Assembly (NCBI RefSeq): GCF_011065895.1
Contig: NZ_JAALCR010000002.1
Coordinates: 310,001-374,000 of the forward strand
Origin: Paludisphaera rhizosphaerae
Lineage (GTDB): Bacteria > Planctomycetota > Planctomycetia > Isosphaerales > Isosphaeraceae
Length of the DNA: 64,000 nucleotides
Reading direction: 5' to 3'
The notes beneath the pieces were generated by a model, which worked only from the letters and a program-made list of their open reading frames with translations, did not search any database and was not told where the DNA came from. Below, piece by piece: positions 8,923-17,900 of this stretch (its first letter is position 1; every line of letters begins with the position of its first letter). Both the position numbers and the translations under genes were made by a program.

Positions 8923-10179
8923 TCAAGCCTCGCCGACGAACCGGCCGGGATTCATCAATCCGATAGGGTCGAGCGCCTGCTTCACGGCCTTCCCTAGAGC
9001 CCAGTCTGGCCGAGGATCGCCCCAGACCCGCAGCCGCGGCTTCCAGGCCGTCGGGCAGCACGTAACGACGAGCGCCCCCGAATCGCGCACAGCCTGAGCC
9101 CGGGCGGCGGAGACCGCCTCCACGGCCTGGTCCTCGTTCCAGTCGCCCCGAGCCCGCATCCGAACCACGCCGCTCCCCGCGTGAGCCTGCACGGCCCACC
9201 GCTCGGGATCGAGCGCCGCCATGAATCCGGCGACCCGCGACGGTCGCAGGTTCGCCGTGCAGGCGAGCAAGGCAGGACCCGCCTGGAAGTCGGTGAGGGC
9301 CGACCAGAGGGGGGGCGTCTCATCGTTCCGAAGGACGTCGACTCCGCTGGTCTTGCCGGACAGGAAGTGCTCGACCTGCCAATCGACCGAGGCGGCGTCG
9401 TCCTCGATTCCGAGCACGAAGGTCCAGGAGCCCCCCTTCAAGCCCAGGGCGTCGCCGATGATCGCCGCGGCCGAGGGATTCAGGAATTCGACGGCGACCG
9501 GACGAGTTGAGGAGGCGTCGAGCGAGGCGAGGTTGGCGTCGAGCGTCGTCGGCTCGTCGACCGGCAGCCAGATCAGGGCCGACCCGCCCGGTTTGGGCCG
9601 AACTTTTAGAGTCGCCTGAGTAATCACGCCGAGTGTACCGAGTGAGCCGGTCAGCAGCTTGGGGAAGTCGTAGCCCGCGACGTTCTTGACGACCCGACCG
9701 CCCCCCTTGACCTCCACGCCCTTCGAGGTGACGAACGAGACGCCGATGATCGAGTCGCGCGGCCTTCCCTGCCCGTATCGTCGGGGTCCGAAAACCCCCG
9801 TCGCCAGCGCCCCGCCGATCGTCGCCCGGTCGGCCGTTGGGACGTCGAAGAGGAGTCGCTGGTGATGTTCGGCGAGCACCGATTGGAGCGAGGCGACGTT
9901 GAGACCGCCCTGGACGGTGATCGTCATATCGGCGTGGGGGTAGTCGACGACCTGCTTGAGAGCCGTCAGATCAACCGCAACGCCAGGACGCGCAGGAGTT
10001 CCGCCGTAGTCGAGAGCCGTTCGGCCGCCCTGCGGGTAGACGGCCCCTCCCGCCTCAGCCTCGGAACGGACGACCTCGCAGAGGTCTTCGACGCTGTGAG
10101 GCTGATGAACGGCGAGGGCGCGGCGGCCGTCGCCCAGGGGCGGCAGGTCGGGAGAATCCGGCCAGGTCGATCGAGTCAC
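8923..10179 (-). CDS. glcE: Glycolate oxidase FAD-binding subunit GlcE-like
   Basis: A 418-residue FAD-binding PCMH-type oxidoreductase subunit. The flavin-binding region includes VYPQGGRTALDYGG, LLFDVPTADRATIGG and GRVVKNVAGYDFPKLLTGS, all typical of GlcE. It pairs with GlcD and GlcF to oxidise glycolate to glyoxylate. The ATG overlaps the stop of the preceding uncharacterised gene by four bases, and the stop is one base before glcF. Confidence 0.92.
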   Translation of the reverse strand: MTRSTWPDSPDLPPLGDGRRALAVHQPHSVEDLCEVVRSEAEAGGAVYPQGGRTALDYGGTPARPGVAVDLTALKQVVDYPHADMTITVQGGLNVASLQSVLAEHHQRLLFDVPTADRATIGGALATGVFGPRRYGQGRPRDSIIGVSFVTSKGVEVKGGGRVVKNVAGYDFPKLLTGSLGTLGVITQATLKVRPKPGGSALIWLPVDEPTTLDANLASLDASSTRPVAVEFLNPSAAAIIGDALGLKGGSWTFVLGIEDDAASVDWQVEHFLSGKTSGVDVLRNDETPPLWSALTDFQAGPALLACTANLRPSRVAGFMAALDPERWAVQAHAGSGVVRMRARGDWNEDQAVEAVSAARAQAVRDSGALVVTCCPTAWKPRLRVWGDPRPDWALGKAVKQALDPIGLMNPGRFVGEA

Positions 10180-11195
10180 TCCCCTTCCCCCCGCTCTTGC
10201 CCGGACGGAGCGGCTTCAGCTCCGGAGAGGATGCGCTCCACCTTGTCCTGGACTGCGCGGATCGCTGCCACGGTGGCGTCGTCGAACGCGCCGGGCCAGG
10301 CCTCGGTGAGCAGCACCTGAGACTCGAGCGCCAGCCGGTAGAGGGCGTAGGCCAGGCGACGATCGAGGCCCGCCGAGCCGCGGTTCTCCTCTTCCAGAAT
10401 GCGCAGAGCGGCCAGCAATTCGGCCGTGGAGGCTGGGGGAACCTGTTCGCCGCGGCGCAGGTGGGCGAGGAACCCGTCGAGGTCTCCTCCGCCTTCGCCG
10501 ACGTGTTTCCAAACGATGTCCATGGCGCGTCCGTCGGGGATTTCCGGTTCGTAGCTGCCAGCCACCTCGGGCTCGGAACGGGGGCCGATTTCCAGGCGAA
10601 CCGTTTGAGGGGCTTCGGCCGGCGGGGTGGGCTCGCTCAGCAAGGCGTCGTCCGTTTCGATCGCCGGGATGTGGACCAGGGGAACGGTGAGCGCCGGAAG
10701 ATTCTCCGCGTCGGCATCGTCGGGTCGTGACGATGACGCCGGCCGGCCGTCCTCGCGCCGCCTGTTCCACTCGGCCAGATAGTTCGGATCGTCGGCGATC
10801 TCATCCAGGCCCGAGAGCGGCGAGCCGCGCTTCTCTTCGACCTCTGTCACCTGCCGGCGCGTTCGCTCTTCTTCGAGAGCCTGGACCAGCAGCCGGGAAC
10901 AGTATTCCTGAATCGTGGGGATCTGTTCGAGGCCGGCCAGCAGTTCAGCCAGGTCGAGGTAGCTGCCGGGAAGATAAAGCGTGAGCCGCTGGATCTCTTC
11001 CTCGAAGCCGGGGAGTTTGTGCTCGCGCGAGCCCGATCGAAAAACGGGGGGGAGCCGCCTCCAGCGCGAGAATCGATTCTTATCCCCCACGTCCGTCGTC
11101 CCTCCCCGGGGCGGCCTCTCACTGACCTTGTCGACGCAGTGAAGGTTGCGACCCATGAACATCATACGCGCTGCCGAGCCGACCGCGAAAGCCAT
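10176..11195 (-). CDS. Uncharacterised protein inserted in the glycolate oxidase operon
   Basis: A 339-residue protein I do not recognise. It starts three bases after the glcD stop and ends overlapping glcE by four bases, so it is firmly embedded in the operon. An N-terminal basic stretch is followed by a leucine-rich helical region (EIQRLTLYLPGSYLDLAELL) with EYCSRLLVQALEEER, then a long acidic low-complexity linker rich in Glu, Pro and Asp, and a C-terminal helical bundle with AYALYRLALESQVLL. There is no signal peptide or known catalytic motif. It could be an assembly or regulatory partner of GlcDEF, or an unrelated passenger. The first 30 residues are uncertain because later Met codons (residues 11, 12, 14) could also serve as start. 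Confidence 0.75.
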   Translation of the reverse strand: MAFAVGSAARMMFMGRNLHCVDKVSERPPRGGTTDVGDKNRFSRWRRLPPVFRSGSREHKLPGFEEEIQRLTLYLPGSYLDLAELLAGLEQIPTIQEYCSRLLVQALEEERTRRQVTEVEEKRGSPLSGLDEIADDPNYLAEWNRRREDGRPASSSRPDDADAENLPALTVPLVHIPAIETDDALLSEPTPPAEAPQTVRLEIGPRSEPEVAGSYEPEIPDGRAMDIVWKHVGEGGGDLDGFLAHLRRGEQVPPASTAELLAALRILEEENRGSAGLDRRLAYALYRLALESQVLLTEAWPGAFDDATVAAIRAVQDKVERILSGAEAAPSGQERGEGE

Positions 11196-11198
11196 GCG

Positions 11199-12668
11199 TT
11201 ACGCGGGAGCGCGACGTCCCGGCGAACTGCGCTCGATGCAGTGGCCGCCGGTCGGAATCTTCTTGTGAGGGCTGCAACGATTCTCCCGATTCAGGGCGTC
11301 GTGCACCGAGGCCATCGCTTCGAGGTCGTCGGCGGAAAACAGCTTCGGCATCATCGCGAGCTTCTCCACGCCGATGCCATGCTCGCCCGTGACGCTCCCT
11401 CCCAACCGGATGCACTCGTCGAGGATTTCATGGCTGGCCTGAAGGGCGCGACGAACCTGGTCGGGATCCTGCTCGTCAAACAGAATGATCGGATGGAGGT
11501 TGCCGTCGCCGGCGTGGAAGACGTTGGCGATCCGGATATTGGTACGCTCGGAAACGCCCTCCATGAATCGGAGGATATGCGGCAAGGCGGTGCGCGGGAC
11601 CACGCCGTCCTGGGTGCAGAACGTGGGGCTGACCCGGCCGATCGCGCCGAAGGCCATTTTGCGACTCTTCCAGATCGCCTTGTACTCGGGCTCTTCGCGA
11701 GTCCGCCAGGCGATGGCCTTCTCGACCTTCCCGTGGTGGGCCTGGACGATCTCGGAAACGGCCTGGGCCTCGTGATCGAGCCCGGCGTCGACGCCGTCGA
11801 TTTCGATGATGAGGACCGCCCCGGCGTCGACGGGGAAGCCGAACTTGAAAGCGGCCTCGACCGCCCGGATCATCAGGTTGTCGATCATCTCAAGCGCCGC
11901 GGGGACGATGCCAGCGGCCACGATTCCGCTCACGGCTTCCACCGAGTGTTCGACCGTATCGAAGACCGCCAGGAGCGTCCGGCCCGCCTCGGGGTCGCGG
12001 CACAGATTGACGATCACCTTGGTGACGATCCCGAAGGTCCCCTCGCTGCCGACGAACAGGCCGGTGAGATCGAAGCCCGGCTGGTCCTCGACCACGCCGC
12101 CGAGCTGGACGATCTCGCCTTCCGGCGTGACGTACTCCACCCCCCGGATGTGGTTGACGGTCACACCGTACTTGAGGGTGTGCGGACCTCCCGCGTTGGT
12201 CGCGACGTTCCCGCCGATTGTGCAGGCTGTCTGGCTCGACGGATCGGGGGCGAAATGCAGTCCGGTGCCGGCAAGCGCTCGACTCAGCCAGACGTTCACA
12301 ACGCCGGCCTCAACGATGGCGTAACGGTCGCGCGTGTCGATCTCCAGCACGCGCTTCATTTTCGTCAGACTGATCATCACGCCGCCGCCGACCGGGAGCG
12401 TCCCTCCCGCCAGGCTCGTCCCGGCCCCTCGCGGCACGAACGGGACGTCGTGGCGGTTGCACAGCTTGACGATTTCGGCCACCTGTTCGGCCGAATTCGG
12501 AAACACGACCACGTCTGGAACGGCCTTCTCCACAACGTAGCCGTCGCACTCGTAGACCACCAATTCATCGCGACGATGTAGAACGCCTTCATCGCCCAGC
12601 AAGGAGCTCAACTCGGCGACGAGAGTGGTCGAGGCGAGCGAAGTGGAAGGAGCAGCAGTCGTGGCCAT
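11199..12668 (-). CDS. glcD: Glycolate oxidase subunit GlcD (FAD-linked oxidase)
   Basis: Catalytic FAD subunit of glycolate dehydrogenase. The 489-residue protein has the PCMH FAD motifs VPFVPRGAGTSLAGG and CTIGGNVATNAGGPHTLKYG, and the C-terminal FAD-linked oxidase region with VFHAGDGNLHP and GSVTGEHGIG. First gene of a minus-strand run of six (glcD, unknown, glcE, glcF, gpsA, DUF1802) with gaps of at most a few bases. Such operons let the cell use glycolate produced by phototrophs or by phosphoglycolate salvage. Confidence 0.96.
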   Translation of the reverse strand: MATTAAPSTSLASTTLVAELSSLLGDEGVLHRRDELVVYECDGYVVEKAVPDVVVFPNSAEQVAEIVKLCNRHDVPFVPRGAGTSLAGGTLPVGGGVMISLTKMKRVLEIDTRDRYAIVEAGVVNVWLSRALAGTGLHFAPDPSSQTACTIGGNVATNAGGPHTLKYGVTVNHIRGVEYVTPEGEIVQLGGVVEDQPGFDLTGLFVGSEGTFGIVTKVIVNLCRDPEAGRTLLAVFDTVEHSVEAVSGIVAAGIVPAALEMIDNLMIRAVEAAFKFGFPVDAGAVLIIEIDGVDAGLDHEAQAVSEIVQAHHGKVEKAIAWRTREEPEYKAIWKSRKMAFGAIGRVSPTFCTQDGVVPRTALPHILRFMEGVSERTNIRIANVFHAGDGNLHPIILFDEQDPDQVRRALQASHEILDECIRLGGSVTGEHGIGVEKLAMMPKLFSADDLEAMASVHDALNRENRCSPHKKIPTGGHCIERSSPGRRAPA

Positions 12669-12807
12669 ATCGCAGCGATCCCAGGCGGAGGGTCGTGGAG
12701 AATGTCTCGGCCGATTCTATCGGTCACGGTCAAAGCCTGCCATCGGGCTCATGATGAGAGCTCCGACAGATCAAGCGACCTGGGTGTAACTTCTACATGG
12801 AGCGGCG

Positions 12808-12995
12808 ACCGCTTGGGTTGCACACGGCGGAGGAGAAAGGGGACTGGCTCCCGGCGCGAGCGCCTCGGCCCTTGGTATCGACCTGGCGGCCGGGTGCCTG
12901 TCCCCTTTCTCCGGAGCCAAGGGGGACAGGCACCTCCGCTGCGCTGCGGAGCCAGTCCCCGTTGACCCCTCCGGTCTGTGTGCAACCCGAGCGGT
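12808..12995. repeat. Nested palindromic element, about 188 bp
   Basis: Three sets of inverted arms are nested in order. The outer arms 12808-12825 and 12978-12995 are 18 bases with one mismatch (ACCGCTTGGGTTGCACAC against its complement). The middle arms GGGGACTGGCTCC at 12839-12851 and GGAGCCAGTCCCC at 12948-12960 are perfect. The inner arms GGTGCCTGTCCCC at 12893-12905 and GGGGACAGGCACC at 12922-12934 are also perfect. The layout fits a REP- or MITE-like mobile palindrome; no target-site duplication was identified. No second copy was seen in this window. Confidence 0.8.
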
Positions 12996-13231
12996 CAGCG
13001 CTCTGGAGCGAATCGCGGCGGGCGTGCTCTTTGACATCGCGGTTGGATTGCAGAGGACCTCGCGAGTGGACCGAGGCCGGCGACACATCGCGCGCGAGTC
13101 CCCTGATGGGAAAGTGATGGGAAAGGCGTCCCGGTGCGGCGGACTTCGCTTCTGACTCTCCTCACGGATCACCCCTGAAGGTGATCGGCAGGCATCGGCG
13201 ACGTGGACCGAGGAGTATCGACTTTCGGATC

Positions 13232-13440
13232 AAACGAAGCCACCGGGGAAACAGAACGTAAAGGGTTTCGGAGATGGATCTTCGGGGTTCATCCCGATCT
13301 CGGAAACGCGCGCGAACGAAGCCAACGGCCGAAGCCGTTGCAGAGGGGATCACTGGTATTCCCGGGTGAGGGGGATTCCGTCTTCCTGGCATTGGCCTTC
13401 GACGACGAGAATCGGTGAAACGCGCGAACGAAGCCACGGG
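13232..13440. repeat. Degenerate direct repeats around AACGAAGCCA
   Basis: The core AACGAAGCCA recurs at about 13233, 13315 and 13427, twice inside the longer GAAACGCGCGAACGAAGCCA form (13303-13324 with two extra bases, and 13417-13436). After two copies a similar run follows (GAACGTAAAGGGTTT and GAACGCAAGGGCTTT). A related CGAACGAACCCGAG lies near 13507. The units are imperfect and spaced about 80-110 bases apart, so this is neither CRISPR nor a tidy tandem repeat. Confidence 0.5.
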
Positions 13441-13642
13441 AATCCTGAACGCAAGGGCTTTGACGACATCGGGTTGACATCTGAAATGGTGGAGGATCCT
13501 TGAATCGAACGAACCCGAGATCGATGCCACTCCCCCCGCGACGGAGCATCTGAAGGGAGGGCTGAGTCGACTTGCCCTCTCAGGGAGGATCGAGTAGGTT
13601 CCGCGCTCATTCATTCGCGAGGCGGGCAGGGAGGAAGCCGGC

Positions 13643-14908
13643 ATGGAAGCCAGCATCCGAGAGCGTACGTTCGAAATCACCAAGGGCGAGGCCGACGCGA
13701 ACTCCGAAGAGCCGCTCCCCCAGGCGCTCCAGGGACTTCGGATCGCCCTGGTCCATGACTGGCTCACCGGCATGCGGGGCGGCGAGAAGTGTCTGGAGGT
13801 GCTCTGCCGCGCCTTTCCGGACGCTCGCCTTTTCACCTTGATCCATCGCCGAGGAGCGACAAGCCCGGCGATCGAGTCCATGGCGATTCGGACGTCGCCG
13901 CTTCAGAAGGCTCCAGGCGTCTTTCGCTACTACCGGCACATGCTCCCCCTGATGCCCGCGGCGGCCTCGACGTGGCGGATCAAGAACGTCGACCTGGTCG
14001 TCAGTCTTAGCCATTGCGTCGCCAAGGCGGTCCGGGTGCCGGCCGGAACGCCCCACGTCTGCTACTGCTTCACGCCGATGCGTTACGCCTGGGAGGGTCG
14101 CGACGCTTATCTGGAGGGTTGGTCGGATCGTCCCATCCGCCGCGCGGTGGCCCGGACGATGCTGAACCGCCTCCGCGAGTGGGACCGATCGACGGCCGTC
14201 CGCGTCAGTCAGTTCGTGGCGATCTCAGAGACCATCCGACGTCGGATCGCGGCTTGCTATCTCCGCGAGAGCACGATCGTTCAGCCTCCCGTCGACGCCG
14301 ATTACTATCATCCCGAATCGGGAACGGATCGCGAGGATTTCTATCTGATCGTCTCCGCGCTTGTCCCTTACAAGCGAGTCGACCAGGCGATCGCGGCCTG
14401 CCAACGGTCTGGCAAGCGGCTGATCGTGATCGGCGCAGGGCCTGACCGCAGCCGATTGGAAGCCGCGGCCGGACCGACCACGACGTTTCTGGGCTGGCAG
14501 TCGGATGAGGTCATCCGCGACCACTATCGACGCTGCCGCGCCCTGCTCTTCCCCGGCGAGGAAGACTTCGGGATCGTGCCCGTCGAGGCTTTAGGATGTG
14601 GGGCGCCGGTCATCGCCCTTCGACGGGGAGGGGCTTCGGAAACCGTCCCTGATTCATGCGGTCGGCTTTACGACGCCCCCACGGTCGACGCCCTGGCGGC
14701 GGCCGTCGAAGGCTGGGAGGCTGATGGTCGACCGCACGACCCAGCCGAGGCCCGAGCCCGCGCCGAGTCGTTCGCACTCCCGGTGTTTCGACGCCGGTTG
14801 CTCGGCGTCCTGGCGGACTCTGTGACGACTCGGGAACGCCACGCGGGCGTGCCGAGACCTCACATCGCCGCGCCGGGCGTCGCGGAACGACGCCGGCGCG
14901 ACGGTTGA
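13643..14908 (+). CDS. Glycosyltransferase family 4 protein
   Basis: A 421-residue GT4 glycosyltransferase (GT-B fold) of the mannosyltransferase/WbaZ-like type, likely acting at the inner membrane face in exopolysaccharide or O-antigen assembly. The acceptor domain opens with IALVHDWLTGMRGGEKCLE at about residue 34. The sugar-nucleotide domain has LIVSALVPYKRVDQAI, VIGAGPD and the E-x7-E motif in GEEDFGIVPVEALGCGAP. The ATG has a GGGAGG ribosome-binding site eight bases upstream. The first 33 residues are extra to the family core. Confidence 0.9.
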   Translation: MEASIRERTFEITKGEADANSEEPLPQALQGLRIALVHDWLTGMRGGEKCLEVLCRAFPDARLFTLIHRRGATSPAIESMAIRTSPLQKAPGVFRYYRHMLPLMPAAASTWRIKNVDLVVSLSHCVAKAVRVPAGTPHVCYCFTPMRYAWEGRDAYLEGWSDRPIRRAVARTMLNRLREWDRSTAVRVSQFVAISETIRRRIAACYLRESTIVQPPVDADYYHPESGTDREDFYLIVSALVPYKRVDQAIAACQRSGKRLIVIGAGPDRSRLEAAAGPTTTFLGWQSDEVIRDHYRRCRALLFPGEEDFGIVPVEALGCGAPVIALRRGGASETVPDSCGRLYDAPTVDALAAAVEGWEADGRPHDPAEARARAESFALPVFRRRLLGVLADSVTTRERHAGVPRPHIAAPGVAERRRRDG

Positions 14909-14915
14909 GGAAGGG

Positions 14916-17900
14916 TCAGGGCTTCGTCGTCGGCTGAGCCGGCGAGGCGACCCGCGGGACCGACTCGAACAGCGCGATCAGGTCGGCGATGTCCTGATAG
15001 CTGAGCGGGTCGAGCAACCCCTCGGGCATGACCGAGATCGTCGAGGGCTTCTGCTCCTCGATCTCGTTCTTGGGGATCGAGATCTTCGAGCCGTCCGGGA
15101 CGAGCAGGACCATCGTGGGGCCATCGGCCACGACGGGCATGCCGCTGAGGATACGGCCGTCGGAGAGTGCGACGGTGATCGGCTTGTACTGGTCGGAGAT
15201 CACCTTCGAGGGCGTGACGATCGAGTCCAGGATGTCAGCCGGTTGGAACCGGCTGTTGACCGTCGAGAGGTCGGGGCCGAGGCCCTGGCCCTTCTCGCCG
15301 AACTTGTGGCAGTCCAGGCAGCGGATACGCTCCATGACAAGCGTTCCGCGCTTCGGCGAAGCGTTCTTCATGACGTCCGCCTGAAGGACGTTGCGGACGA
15401 GGTCGGCGAGGTCGCGCGACTTCGCCGCGGCGGCCATCGTCTCGGTCGTCGCCGGGCCGTTCGGGTGCTTGGCCTTGTAGGCCCGATCCCAGAAGGCGAG
15501 TTCCTTCTCGTAGTCTCCGGCGTCCGGGGTTCCGGGCTTCCCTAGCCACTTGTTCGCGATCTGCCGAATCGGCCCGCGCAACCCCGGCTCGGCTCGGCGG
15601 GCCAGACGGATCAGCGAGGCGGGAGCCTCGGCGCCATCGGGCGTCCCGTCGATGCGCTGAAGGGCTCGCAACAGCAGCCGCAGCGTGTTCTCGTCCCGGG
15701 AGTCGAGAGCCGCGGCCAGCGTCGGCAGGTCCTCCTTCGAGGGCCGTTCGGCCATGGCCCGGATGAGCCGTTCCCGACTTCCCGGGTCGGCCGCCATCAA
15801 CGACCGGATGGCGACCCTCGCCGACTCACTGGAGCTTCGGCCGAGCCGCTCCAGGATCGTCCCCTTCAGGTCGTCGGCCTGAGGGCCCTTCGCCTTGGCC
15901 TGAACGAGCCTTTCATAGAGGCCGGTCAGCGTCGCCACGCCGGCGGCGTCCTTCTCCACGTCCATCTCACGGACGAGGACGCGGGTCGGGAAGGGATGGG
16001 CCTCACCCTGGGCGAGCAGTTCCGCCCGCTCCTCGGGGGTCACGACGGGGAGCCAGTCTCGGAGCATCATGTCGAGGAAGCCGAGATAGCTGTAGCCGCC
16101 GTCCCACGTGCAAGCGCGGTCGAACCACTTCCAGAATTGCTTCTTGGAGGCCGAATCCCAGCCCGACTTGATCGTCCGCAGGCAGTACGTGTCGTGGATC
16201 TGCGAGACGGTGTCGGCCACGGCTTCCTGATGGGCCAGGATCGCCGGGACGGCCTTCGGTTCGTCAAGGAAGGCAAGGAGCTTGGCGACCTCGCGATTGA
16301 CCGGCGTGTCCACCTTCTCGGAGAACATCGCCAGCAGCCGGGGACGGAACTCCCTGGAAGCCGAAACCTCCGCCTTGCTCGGCCCGAGCAGATAGGTGAG
16401 CTGAATCAGCCGGAGCAGATCGAGCCGCAGGTCGGAATCGAGGTTCTGCTGAAGCAGGCTCAACTGGCGAGCGAACAGATCGCTCTGAGCCGCCTGGTCG
16501 AATTTCGTCCCACGGACAAGGGCGAGCATCGCTTCGAGTTGCGAGCGAGTTCCGTCGACGGCCAGCAGGGCGTCGCGGTACTTCGCGGGATCCGCATGCT
16601 CGATCGCGGTCCGAGCAGCAGACCGCAGGAATCGATCCGAACCGCCGAGGAGCGGCATCAGCGCGGCGGCGGGGATCGTCTCGCCCGGCTGCTGCATCAG
16701 CGACTCGCAGGCGTGCCGCTGCACGAACGGATCCTTGTCGCCGAGGGCTTTCGTCAAGGCCTGTCGCGAGGCGTCGGTGGCGTGGTAGCCCAGCAGCGAG
16801 ACGGCCCGTCCGCGAACAGTGGCGTCAGCGTCGGTGGACAGGGCGATCAACAGCGATTCCGAGGGGGCCGGTCCGTGCTGCTCCATCAGGTCGAGGGCCC
16901 GAGCTCGGTGAGCGGAACTCGTTCGACCGGAGGCGTCGCGAGCCGCGGCCTCGAGTCGGGTCTTCCATTCACCCTCATGGGCGGCTTTGAGCTTAGCGAC
17001 CTGCTTGCTGGAATAGCTCGATAGAGGGGAGTCGATCTCCAGGGCAGCGGCGAGGAAATCGGACGGGGTCGACTTCGGGCTCGCCGCGCGGGTCGACTTG
17101 AGACGGAAGAGGCCCCCCTGTGTGCCGCGACCGCCCGTGGTGAAGTAGACGCAGCCGTCGGGGCCCGTCTCGATGTCGGTGCAGTTGAGCGGCTGGCCGC
17201 TGACCATCTCCTGGGCCTTGCCGCTGTAGGACGCGCCGTCCTTGGTCAGAGCGATGGCCAGAATTCGGCCCTGAGACCAGTCGCAGATGAAGAACTGGTC
17301 GCGATATTCCGCCGGGAACTGGCTCCCCTGATAGAAGGTGACGCCGGTGGGGCTGCCGCGACCCAGGTCGATCGTCGCGGGGAGGCTGTCGAAGTAGTAG
17401 GCCGGCCAGTCGGCCGAGCCGTTCCGCCAGCCGAGTTCGCCGCCGATCGGGCAGTGGTTCACGCGGACGGGGCGATACCAGGGAACGCCGACGTCCCACT
17501 CCATGTCGCTGTCGAAGGTGAAGAGTTCGCCCTGGCTGTTGAAGGCGAAGTCGTACTGGTTGCGGAAGCCGCCGACGACGCGCTTCCAGCTCTTGCCCAT
17601 GTCGTCGCTGCGATAGATCTCGCCGCCCGGCGCGAGGATCCCGGCTGCGTGGCCCCGCGAGTCGTTCATGTGGGGGAGCAGCTCGCCCTCGTAGGCGATG
17701 TTGAGCGGGCTGGCTGGATCGATCGGCGGTTTCAGATGCGAGTGATTGCCGCTGTTGTAGTAGAGCCGGCCGTCCGGGCCGATCATCACGGCGTGGGGGC
17801 CGTGTTCGCCCATGCCGCCGTTCACGCCTCGGATCAGCTCGGCCTTCTCGAAAACGCCGTCCTTGTCCGCGTCGGTGAGGCGATGCAGACCGGGCTCGTT

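Larger units (their letters stand above)
12669..13642. other. Gene-free stretch with repeats
   Basis: Nearly 1 kb between the divergent glcD and GT4 genes. I see no convincing coding sequence: the open frames are low in conserved sequence and rich in Arg and Ser. It holds a nested palindrome (12808-12995) and degenerate direct repeats (13232-13440). Promoters for both flanking genes must lie here but no clear -10/-35 pair stands out. Confidence 0.6.

Noticed and set aside
11019-12581. 520-codon open frame on the plus strand
   Set aside because: It mirrors glcD in another frame, has no conserved motif and lacks a ribosome-binding site; high GC makes long shadow frames likely.
13232-13440. CRISPR array
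   Set aside because: Three imperfect units with unequal spacing, and no cas genes in the window.
13162-13881. 239-codon frame on the minus strand
   Set aside because: It runs across degenerate repeats and into the GT4 gene, has no conserved sequence and is Arg/Ser/Pro-rich.
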